DNA of 64,000 nucleotides, from contig JAMPIQ010000003.1 in assembly GCA_024699855.1 (NCBI GenBank), positions 2,418,001-2,482,000 on the forward strand, in the 5' to 3' direction. Below are positions 14,458-24,296 of the stretch, in pieces; position 1 is the stretch's first letter; every line of letters begins with the position of its first letter. The notes under the pieces were generated by a model, which saw only the letters and a program-made list of their open reading frames with translations, made no database searches and was not told where the DNA came from. The position numbers and the translations under genes were made by a program. This stretch comes from Aphelenchoides besseyi (Eukaryota; Nematoda; Chromadorea; Rhabditida; Aphelenchoididae).

Positions 14458-14854
14458 TCTTTGTACGTTTTTCTTGTGCGGTTTCGTCTTTCAACTTAAA
14501 TCGACCTTCTGCTCCCGATGATTTTCTTTCACCTCCGACCGATTCAAAAAGTAACCCGGCGATAGTGTCAACTACCGATGATTCGTTTTAGTGTTCGGTT
14601 TAGATTTTTTTTTGTTAATTCGAGTCTCAATTGTATTTCAACGTTGTTTAGGGATAAACCAAAGAATTGAGTTTTAGACGTCTCCGTAGATATATTCATT
14701 GGAATCTAACAAGAGAAATTCGAAAAATGAAGAGCATCTATAGATAGCAATACCGGTAATCGTTTAATCGGATTATGTGAAAACAACTCGATAGCACCAA
14801 TGCGGTTGGTTATTACAAAGAGATCAAACGTGAAGATGATACAAAAATTGAAGC
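14458..14854. other. Intergenic, convergent 3' ends
   Basis: This gap lies between the SLC4 stop and the fucosyltransferase stop on the other strand. I see only AT-rich sequence that would serve as 3'UTR for both genes. Confidence 0.5.
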
Positions 14855-16212
14855 TCAGTTAAACCAACTATGTTGAACGGAAGGGGAACATGGAGAATTA
14901 GAACGATACCACGACTTTAGATCATCGATTGGTCTTGATTTTACGTCAATTTCCTTTTGCAAGCGTTCACACAACCCACAAGTACCTAAAAAGTAACAAG
15001 TGAGTTTAATCAAATGAATTTGTGAATACCAATTCGATAGCTTTCTGCGTTCCATTTCGCTTTAGCCCATTCATTCCGCCATTCAATCAACTTGAAATAC
15101 TCGTACGGATGATCCATAAGAAACTTCAAGTGATCTGCGAGATCTTTGGCCGAATCGAAGTCGTCAACCGCAACAAATGCATTTGATGGCAAAATCCTGC
15201 AGTTGGTGTTTTTAGTCGTCGAACATCAAAGCAACCTACTTTGCGTAAACTGATCGTTTCATAACAATTGGAACAACAGGCAACTGCAGTAAATTATCGA
15301 ACTTTTCGGTGATATAATCTTCGCAATTGGAATTCTCAAAAGCCAAATAGAAATAGTAGCTGGAAATTAGTTTGTTGCAATCAGCGGATCGTGGACAAAG
15401 ATCTCGGGCGGACTCATTGAACGCGCACTTTCCACCAACATCCACGATTATGTATCTAAATCAAAGTAACAAGCAATAAGATGTTATTGAACTCACTTGC
15501 TCAGTTCTTTCGCAACTCTCAGTCGCTCCTCTGATTTGCAATTCGAAACAAACCAAAGAGCACCACGGGTACTCTTATCGCTTGTCACCGTCGATTGATT
15601 GAAGTCTGCAATCGGATTAAATTGACGAGCTTTCGCTGTTTCGGGATCAACGTAGAAACCGCCATACGGAACGCGAACGTGTGCCTTGGACATGTACGCC
15701 ATAACCCAATGGAACTGAAGGTCTAGAGCAATAGACGTGTAAATGAAATCGAAACAAAATAACTCACTCGATCGCCACCATTTCCGTTGTGATTCGGCGT
15801 CCAAAGAAGGAAACGATTCTTGTGAGTAGAAAACGAATTTTTGTCGTGCATTCGCTGGTCCACCGGGCAAATCATTCAATTTGATGTCGTGACCATGAAA
15901 AACCACAGCATTAGCGCTCTCAAATGTCGAACGATCGGTTGTGAATCTACACGCAGTTTCTAGCGGACAGTAGTCGAATTGCGGCTTTCCATTGAACACT
16001 CTCGTCCAAAACAACACAGTCGGTGGTTCGCTTGAATTTCGTGTTTCACTGTCCGATACTTTCACCGACGAATCAGTTGAAGCAACTCGATAGATGTCGT
16101 AGAAGAGCGGTGTGTTTGTTGTTTTCGGTCCAAAAGTTGTCAGCAACAATAAACCGCTAAGTACTAGGAGAAGAGCCACGATAGCAAAGCGAGAGAAATT
16201 GATGCGAATCAT
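14855..16212 (-). CDS. Alpha-1,3-fucosyltransferase, GT10 family
   Basis: GT10 enzymes transfer fucose from GDP-fucose to GlcNAc-containing glycans in the Golgi. The protein is type II: a short basic N-terminus, one membrane anchor (FAIVALLLVLSGLLLLTTFG, about residues 8-27), a stem, then the catalytic region. Visible family features are FYSQESFPS, RVPYGG, and the diagnostic donor-binding motif YFYLAFENSNCEDYITEK, followed by the Cys-containing C-terminal end (GTCGLC). There are five exons, with introns of about 41-46 bases at 15723-15767, 15456-15496, about 15199-15240 and about 14990-15030. The 15723-15767 intron is 45 bases with no stop in frame, so it looks like coding sequence at first sight; removing it brings WWRS next to NLQFHW. 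Start is the ATG in front of the anchor. IFT43 lies upstream on the same strand. Confidence 0.9.
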
Positions 16213-16398
16213 TTCAACGACTACACATTCACAGCATCAGCTTCCACAATCTAAAATCAATGTTACTTTCCATTCAATCAAACAAACGAATGTATTTTGT
16301 CATAAACAAATATTTCCATCAGCATCTTCAATTCAACCCAAAAGTTTATTTCATTATGAGATCGATTTAATAAACGTAAGATCGTTGAAAGGAATGTG

Positions 16399-17310
16399 TT
16401 AAATCAAGTTAAGTCCATTAACGATCTCAGTGGTTTCACCTTCGTCGTCTTCTTGAGCCCACTCCTCACGCATCTCCGAAGTTACCGATGCGAACATTGA
16501 ATCCCAAGTCCACGGTTCCTCTTCGTCCATGATTTCGCTTTGAACACAAATCAAACGAGCCAAACAACTGATATCTGAATTCAAAATTCCCAAAGCTATT
16601 CGCTCACTTCTTACCGATATCTTCGAATTTTCCAAAATCTACGCTCGAAAAGTCAATGGTATCCAAGCCCATGGATCCGGCGTAGTTGTTCGGATTCAAA
16701 TTCAAAACCGATGCGTTATCGTCTAAAGCCGAAACGTTCAGGTTGTTGAAATCGCGACCAATCGTATCTTCGGCGTCTAAATTTGGCCATAAATCTGCTT
16801 AGTTGCTATCGAAGACGCACCAACGTCAAATTCAGCTGATCCTTGAAAGTTATGACCAATAACCGTAGAGTTAGCGCTGATCGTTTGTTGAACTTGCGGT
16901 TGAGCCGGTGGTTGAGGTTTTGTACGACGAAAAAGACCTAAAAAACAATTTTAAAAAACGAATTTTAAAAACTAACCAGTCAACGGTCTTTTCAACGTGT
17001 CTTTGATGTCAATCTTTTGGTCCGGACCACGTGAAACGACCGAATCACGGAGAGTATCCAAAATGCCTTTTGGTGCAGTATTCGTGTTTCTGCCTTGAAC
17101 ACGAATATTCAATTCTTCAACTTGTCCTGAAAATTGCAATTGAAGAAGATGAAAATCAAAACCTTTCATTACACACCTTCCATTTTTAATGCTCAGAATA
17201 TCACACATAAAAATGGAAAACATACCTCCGTCTTCCGTTTCTTTGGTCTTCAAATCGTCTAATCTTTTCCGTCCGCGGCTTACTGGACGTTGTGAAGTAG
17301 TGGGACGCAT
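16399..17310 (-). CDS. ift43: IFT43-like intraflagellar transport protein (IFT-A)
   Basis: IFT43 is a small subunit of the IFT-A complex, which moves cargo back from the ciliary tip. The basis is the C-terminal block DIDISCLARLICVQSE...EEPWTWDSMFASVTSEMREEW, which aligns with the conserved IFT43 pattern (ID..LLT..L.PE.EV.E.D..WDWD.LF.EVSSE...EW). The N-terminus (MRPTTSQRPVSRGRKR) is basic and probably disordered; the middle is low-complexity. Four or five exons can be joined by phase. The first intron, 17127-17225, is 99 bases and free of in-frame stops, so it reads through as coding if not removed. Assignment rests on the C-terminal match and is probable rather than certain. Confidence 0.7.
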
Positions 17311-18443
17311 TCTAGACCTCCGATTTCCGCCTGAATATCTTCACGGTTCTGCAGTCAATTCCAATCAGCGGAATTAATTCACCGAAAAATGGCCCTCAAA
17401 ACCGACGTTTCCATCGGTTCGCATGTTCGCTCAGCCGCCGTTACTAAGCAGCCATAAAGTGGTGTGATACTGAAACGTAGCTCTCCAGTAAAACAGCGAC
17501 TCACATCTTTGCAAGGAAAATGATCGTCCATATTCGACAGTTAATTCGATCAACAAACTGCCGGTTGCTGTTCAATCAATAAGCATCCACTGCTTTTCCA
17601 TAAATCAATCAATTCAAGTTGGTTTTCAATCTTATTGATTTCATGATCGATCGTGTAAAGCGGTTTCTTGTTTGTTGCTTCGGATGTGCTTGTTTACGAG
17701 TGAGTAATCAGCGTTATTTCGAAATATTGTTTTTTGGTTGCGAGCTCTCCGCTTGTTGTTCTTTCCCTTGCGACTCGTGCACTCCTCTTCGTAGGCTTGT
17801 GCGTACAATCGTCAAGGTTGACATGGCGTGTTGGTACCAGTCACTTCTTCGTCGCACTGGTGCGTCCTCGTTGCTCACAACATCCCGGTTGTCGTTGTGC
17901 TTTCCACCGCCATTCCGCGTGCTGGCAGACAGTCGACCGCTTTTTAGTTGGCTTCACACTCCAATTCTCGACCTCCATCTGTAGAATTTTCTCTCCCCGT
18001 CTGTCATCGCCCTATCAAAACCGATTGATTTTTGGCGCATGAGACACCGAAAAAACTTCGTAGAGTTAGCGAACTTGTTTCGCAAGAGTTGCGACAATAA
18101 ATTTTTGATTTATTTTGTCTCAGCCAATTAGGTTATTGTTTAGATGCTTTGAGATTGTGGTCGTGGGTTAGAAAACAAACGTTCTTGCGTGTTTATGAGA
18201 TGACCTCTAGGGTTTCTTATTTTCTGATCCCATTTCCCTCAAACGTCCACCATTCGAGAAACATCGACAGAGACAACGCAAAGAAACGCGTGAGACGCAA
18301 ACTACAGAGAGCATACGCACACATAACAAAGCGCCAAAGAACAGAAAGCGTCTACTTTCGTCCACCGCAGACACCACGCCCACAACAACGTCGACGAATA
18401 GCCGGTGCGTACGCCGTGCAGACGATCGATATTCGAGCGGCAG
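17311..18443. other. Intergenic region between IFT43 and MED26
   Basis: This 1.1-kb region separates two divergent genes and must contain both promoters. Open frames in it have no recognisable features. A TATA box closes it on the MED26 side. Confidence 0.5.
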
Positions 18444-18480
18444 TATAAAAGCCGGGAAAACGACAGCATCGGGTTCAGTT
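18444..18480 (+). promoter_or_regulatory. TATA box and initiator-like core promoter of MED26
   Basis: TATAAAA at 18444-18450 is followed 31 bases after its start by TCAGTT at 18475-18480, the spacing and sequence of a classic TATA plus Inr core promoter. The MED26 ATG follows at 18489, so the 5'UTR would be only about a dozen bases. Confidence 0.6.
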
Positions 18481-18488
18481 GGTTGAGG

Positions 18489-20881
18489 ATGCATTGCTTT
18501 GCTCAGCGGCCCGTTTCTCCTCTTCCCGCTCGCCCAACCGTCGCGTCTCACGAACTCAGCAATGACGGTCTCTTCGCTGTTAGTGTTCGACAAGCCGAAC
18601 AGCTCAAGTCGCAGCTCACGCAGGCCGTGGACAATGTAAGCATCTTTTCTCTTTTCTTTTTGTTTAATTACAGCGCGGGTTGAGTTGAATAACGAAATGA
18701 ATAAATAGCACGAAAAAGTGGGTTGGCTAAAAAAAACTTCGAAATCGCAGAATTCGTGATTATAACGCATGCATTTGAGTAAAATTCGAGTTTAATGCAA
18801 AGCCAACTAATTAGAAACAGATTTGCTAAAACAATGCAATCGAAACAAATGTGTTTGTCTTCTTCCTTTTGGCCTTTTCACCAACGTCTTTAGTTAAGCC
18901 CACTGATTGACTTCTTTGATATCTCGGGTTTCGTCGAAACGAACTCAAAATGCATCGGAAATTAGAAACAAACAGTTGAGAACAGTAGTTTTCATGCCGC
19001 ATCGGTTGCTTTTCTTCGTGAAGGAACAACAATGTTTGGTGGTGATTCTTTGATTGTTAGTTGAAATAAAATTAGTTAGTTCGCCTCTTATTCGTGTTTT
19101 TGATTTCTTGCCATTGAAATACAAATGAAATACAAGTAGCAACACAGAACATCGGTTGCCCTCGAACTAGAACAACATCTCACGGCGCAAATTGCCGTCT
19201 TAACTAGTGAATTAAACAAACGAACTAATCCCATTGTTGTCTATGTATTTTTGTTTCTTATTCGAATCGAACTTCTTTGTGAATAGAAAGAGCAGCGGTT
19301 TGTGTTTTCACGCTCAGCGATTGTGCATTTAAGTCCTCGAATGAATTCAAAACTTAACGGCGTGTATTCTATCGACGTTCAAGTTAAGCGCTCGAACATG
19401 AAAGTTGATTGTGATCGTTGGTTTGTCGAAGTGCTTTTTGCTTTCAAGCACACACCATTCAAACATGAGGGGCAATTGAAATTCAACTCAACTCGCATGC
19501 TTTCAACTGCTTGGTTTTCTTATTAATCGCTTCCGTTTTAGGGTCAAATGGCAGATGTCGCGAGAATTATCGTTGAGATTGAAGCAGCCAACTTAACGAA
19601 GGAAGCACTCGAGGTACGGACCTGTTGAGCCCATGAAAAATTACCGCGTTTTTAAACAAAGTATTGATTGTGCGGTTAATTAAAGGTTTCTCGAATCGCC
19701 GCTATCGTGAATGCGTTGCGTAAAAAGATCGCCGAGTCACACCCGAGTATTTCACGTAAGTGTCGGGCCCTGATTAAGTTGTGGCAGTTGACGGTCGATG
19801 CGGCACGTTCCACCAGTTCTGCTGGTTCTTCGTCGTGTAATGGAACTCCGTCTTTGATTTCTCCCGCTCTTCGTCGCGGTGCAACCCCACGTGGTAAAAC
19901 CGTGACACCAAATGGCAATCCACTACTCAGTAAGCTTGAGCTTCATTCAAACCCTTATTCTTCTCGCTTTGTTTCAGATGGCATTGGTGGCAATTCGAGT
20001 TACGCACCATCCAATATTTCACCACAATTGGCTGCGACTAAACGCAAACACACATCGTCATCGAATGCCTCACCAGACGTTGTCGGTGGTAAGTTCATCA
20101 AAAATAAGTAGCATTTAATGATTGTATTAAGTCGCAGCCAAAAAAAGTAAACAATCGCCTTCGAACATCAGTCCACCAGCCGCTGTAACAAACTCGGTTA
20201 TTGCTGCACGTCGAAACGTTCAATCAACGGAACAACTCGTCGCCGCTCTTGGAATGGAAAACTTACTGGCAAAATCAATAGAGAAAAAAGCAACGGAAAC
20301 AACCAATCAAATGAATGGAACAAACAAGGTCGACAATCGCTTTTAAAGATCATTTTCAATTTGTCCTTTAGGTCTTACCAATCCAAGTGCCGACAATCGA
20401 TAACGAACCAACAGCGAGCCGTCGAAAACGTCAACCCAAGACCGAAGCGGCTTCGACTCAAATGCCCCGTATCAAGATTGTGTTCGGCAAACGTGCATCC
20501 GGCGAGATGGAGACGAAAATCGAAGAAGTTAAACCGGAACAAATCACTCCGTCACCTGACGCTACAAAATCAGAAACTTCGTCCGATGAAACTTCAGCAA
20601 CGGATGGTTCCGGAGCGACGAACAACGCAACTGCACCAAAGAAACAGAAACCAGCGTTCTCGTGGTACGACAAGCTCCCGTCCATCGAAGAGTTGGAAAA
20701 ACGAATTCGCGATCCGCCGTCGGTGATCACCGAACGTCCGTCAAGTCCTACCGATATGATGAAGTGCAAATTCCGCGATCGGTCTTTGATTCTCATGCCT
20801 TACATTGATAGTGATGAGCCTGACTTTGTTACCTACGATTTTCCAACTCCAGCTGCTGTTGCCCCGACGCCTAAAGCGTAA
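18489..20881 (+). CDS. med26: Mediator subunit MED26-like
   Basis: MED26 links Mediator to elongation factors through its N-terminal TFIIS-N (LW) domain. Exon 1 gives SVRQAEQLKSQLTQAVDN. After a 917-base intron (18635-19551) follow DVARIIVEIEAANLTKEALE and VSRIAAIVNALRKKIAESHP and RKCRALIKLWQ, the helical LW domain ending in the conserved Trp. The middle is Ser/Thr/Ala-rich and probably disordered. The C-terminal part contains RIKIVFGKRASGEME and FSWYDKLPSIEELEKRI, then an acidic-aromatic tail (YIDSDEPDFVTYDFP), consistent with a MED26 C-terminal Mediator-binding region. The ATG at 18489 is the first in frame after the TATA/Inr element. A second Mediator gene, MED8, follows on the same strand. 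TFIIS-N domains also occur in TFIIS and elongin A, but nothing else of those proteins is present. Confidence 0.8.
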
Positions 20882-22291
20882 GACTATGTAGTAAATTCAC
20901 TTAATTTATTGTTTCACTGATCTTGTTTTAATTGCGGCTTAACCGCATTTTTGAAGTTCTTCCAAAAACCAATCAATTTTTTATTCATCCGACGGCCTTT
21001 CTCAAGTAAAGTGATTCCACAATCGATAGATTTGTACGTTTTTCGACTTTTGATCCTTCATTTAAGTTATTACTAAAAGAATTACTGCTCTCTTTACCTC
21101 ACGTACAATCTCATCAATACCATTGCAATCTTTTTCAATCACTGAGTCTTTCTGTTGTTTGTTACACTAACTCGTTGATTGTGTTACGAATTTCGACTAC
21201 AAACTTTCACCTCGGATACTTTCGCCTCTACGAATGCCTCCAACTTTGCCCGCAATGATCCTAAGTTAAAAATTCTCTCGCTTTCCAGCTTCCAAGATCA
21301 CTATTGCCGTTTCTTTCAAACACTCACTATGTTTTTCACACTTCGATTTGGACTTCAGACGCGTGCCAATCGGCTTCCATTTGCTCAGCGTTGTCTCTCA
21401 ATCTCGTTAGCTTTAGAAACAAAATCAAAAAACCAAAAACAATTTGTATTATTTTTGCAATTTTCTCTTTCATCCCATACACTTGATTCCAAAACATTCG
21501 GCAAATCAGCCAACGAACGCACGGGTTTCAGATTTCTCTTTTTATCCGCCGATAACTTTTTTCCAGTGATTCTTATCGTAATGTCCTTTCAATTGGACTT
21601 ATCATCTCAATTCTACGGGTTCTCAACATGTTCCTTTGGGTTTCTCTCATCGAACAAACGCATCTTTTTCTCAAGAATTGACTCTCTCATGCTTTTCGTT
21701 GTGTAATCCAACTGTCTTCTGGTACTCACGTGTTTTTACGTGGAGAAATCTAATAAATCGAAATAAACTTAGTTGTTAATACGAGATCAAAGATTGAGTG
21801 TGTTGAAGAAAAACGAAATAGAAATGTTGTTGTAACGACTTTGCTAACTACTTTTGAGATAAATGACAAGAAGAACGATCATCTTTGTCCTCTGTTAATG
21901 ATCGTTGTTTTTGTTGAGTGAAACAACTTTTTCGTAATTGTATTGGCATTTCGATACAACACAGATGCCCAACAAGTCCAAAAAGCTACTTATGTTCTTA
22001 ACTAGTTACGTCTAGACACATTTCCATACTCCAACTAAGTAGACAACCAAAACCTCCGGTTGAATTCGCGCCCTGACTTCGGCGAAAAGGCTGCTAAGTG
22101 CACATTTTGGCGCCTAGTTGTCCGATTTACAAACGAAAAGCCAGCTATCGCGTATACTCAATCGTATCTACATTTCTGCTCAAATTTTCGGATCAATCTG
22201 TCTTGTTTCTTGTGGCGTGAACAGCTTTTAAAACAATCGAACGAACTGAACATGCACCTAATCAACAGACGATTTTACTCTTTCAGAAGTC
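20882..22291. other. Intergenic between MED26 and MED8
   Basis: The plus strand is pyrimidine-rich. A 175-codon open frame at 21179-21706 is rich in Phe and Ser, as expected from such a bias, and has no domain features, so I do not call it a gene. TTTCAG at 22281-22286, five bases before the MED8 ATG, looks like a splice or trans-splice acceptor. Confidence 0.5.
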
Positions 22292-24296
22292 ATGGAACGT
22301 CAGCGTATGCTACCAACAGCCGATCAACAAACCGCCGATCCCGGAGTTTTGGCGTGCATCAATCATTTGGAGCAACGCTTGTGCGAAATCAAGAGCACAA
22401 TTCGCGATCTCTTGGTCCTGCTGGAACAACAAGAACGAGTAAACTATCCGGAACTTCTGCACAATTTTTTTTTGTTGGCTGAAAGCTTCAGCAACATTCA
22501 AGAAAAATTAAAAAAAGTTCTCGTACCAACCGGAACAACATTCGACGACAACTGGATGTCGTTGCAAACCCATTTGTTGGTACCAAATGCTGTCGATATG
22601 AACGAGAATACTCAACTAATGGTAAGTTCCGATTACAGTGAAAGATCTTTTGTTTTATTTTGCAAATGTTTTCAACAAACTCGAAAACCTCATTTCTTTT
22701 TGTCTGCACCAAAAATGTCATTGTTGATTGCCGCCAAGGTCTGATAATTTGGATCTCGAGCAGCGACATAAACTTGAAATCAGAAGTGTTATACGCTAAT
22801 TGTACCTTTGTATTTTGATCGATTGGTGCATGTGGAACTTTCGGCACGGCGGCGTCGTATTGCTTTTTATCGGGTCCGAAAATATCATTGCCAATTCCCG
22901 CCAAACTTTGATAATTGGGATCACGTGCATCGACCTGAAATTGTGACTCAAAATATTTATCCTTTTGAGTACCTTCTTTCCGCAGTCTATTGGTGGAACT
23001 GGGGCTTTGGGCCAATCGTTTTTGTTCTTCTTATCCTCGCCAAAGATATCCGCATTGATTCCTGCCAACGTCTGGTAATTGGGGTCTTTGGTGGCAGCCT
23101 AAATTCGCATTAAAAAATGTTCAATTTTGATTTTACCTTTGCGTTTTGATCGAACGGAACAATTTGACCACGAGCAATTGAAACATTTGCTTTTTTGTCC
23201 GGACCAAAAATGTCCTGCCTAATACGAGCCAATGTCTTAAAACCCCAACGTTTACATTTTGATTGAACAAACGAACATGATAATTCGGATCATTGGGTTC
23301 AACAAAGACTCGTTGATCCGCAGGTTTCTTGTCTCTTCCAAAAACATTACCGTTGATTGGCGTTAAACTTTGAAGATCCGTGGGATTGGTGACTAAATAT
23401 TGATTAGTGAGTTGCTTGTCTGGTAACTTGCCAGTTCGTGCGCCGTAAATTGTAGGCTTCGAAGCTTGAGGCACAGAAGGAGCACCGATTGCTGGATCAT
23501 TGAAAACGTCGCCAATCCCTGCCAATGTTTGATAATTCGGGTCGTTGGTTTTGGCATAAGCTGTGCGATGAACTGGTGGAAGAACTTGGTTTGAAGACAG
23601 AAGTTTGACTGGAGTTCTTTTTTTGGCCGGAGTAGCGGGGTTGTCTGGTAAATTGCCGATAAACTCTTGAGTGTAAAGGTCCATATCTTCATCTATGTCC
23701 AAATTCGTTTCTTCTTTTTGTAGATTTTTGTTGACTGACTTCTTTTTGGTTTGGTGATGACCTTTCTTTTTGCTTTTTTTGGGTGGTTTCTAACGAAAAT
23801 TAAAGAATAAGAAGATGAAGCAAACCTTGTTGGTGCAAGTTGTCAATAAAACTTCAGAAGAAAAGAGAAAAATAATCAGCAAAATGAACAGTGAGATCGA
23901 CAACATCTTGCGGTTCTTTGTTTAACCGACAGTCAAAACTCAAACCAAAGAAATTGAGTAACCAGCCATACGCCAGAAATGAATTTGAATAGACTTATGT
24001 TTAAAGTTAACGACTCAAATGCAAATTCAAATTTCTGCTAATCGTTGGTTTCAGAAAGAAACAGAAAACCGTTTGACATCATGGAATCATGAAGTTGTTC
24101 CCGACTATTTGCGAACTCAACTGGCGCCTCGAGTCCTCGAACAAGAAAGGAGTATGGAGAAGGAAGGTCAGTTGTCAGGAAGTGGAGAACAACTATCGAA
24201 GAAGGTGCGTTTCTTTTCATTAGCTAAATGATTTATAAGGCTTGGGAGCAATCAACGGGTGGTCATTCATTGAATTCTACGCGTAAAGCCGATTAG
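22292..24296 (+). CDS. med8: Mediator subunit MED8-like
   Basis: MED8 is a Mediator head-module subunit. Exon 1 (22292-22621, 110 residues) gives a helical region like MED8: INHLEQRLCEIKSTIRDLLV, ERVNYPELLHNFFLLAESFS, IQEKLKKVLVP. Exon 2 (24055-24204) carries the most diagnostic block, SWNHEVVPDYLRTQLAPRVL, matching the MED8 pattern FSHEVVPD.LRTK.DPEVEE. Exon 3 (24240-24296) ends the protein. Both introns are phase 0. Total is 178 residues, shorter than human MED8 (268), lacking its Gln/Gly-rich tail. The first intron is 1,433 bases and contains a complete gene on the other strand. TTTCAG five bases before the ATG suggests a 5'UTR intron or spliced leader. Confidence 0.8.
22690..23906 (-). 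CDS. Secreted Lys-rich tandem-repeat protein, unrecognised; nested in MED8 intron
   Basis: I do not recognise this family. The protein begins with a clear signal peptide (MLSISLFILLIIFLFSS). After a short intron comes a very basic stretch (KPPKKSKKKGHHQTKKK), an acidic linker (DIDEDMDLYTQEF) and then about six repeats of 30-40 residues. The core is DPNYQTLAGI followed by about three residues and DIFGPDKK; variants read DPNYHTLARI, DPNYQSLAGI and a degenerate PTDLQSLTPINGNVFGRDKK. Short introns separate several repeats, roughly one repeat per exon. The last repeat (22690-22780) is well conserved and ends in KKK-stop, but the only visible splice junction before it (donor GTACAA, acceptor TTCAAG) puts it out of frame. 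The whole gene lies antisense inside MED8 intron 1. An extracellular structural or binding role is inference only. Confidence 0.7.

Noticed and set aside
21179..21706. 175-codon open frame after MED26
   Set aside because: Phe/Ser-rich composition follows from the pyrimidine-rich strand; no motif and no good start.
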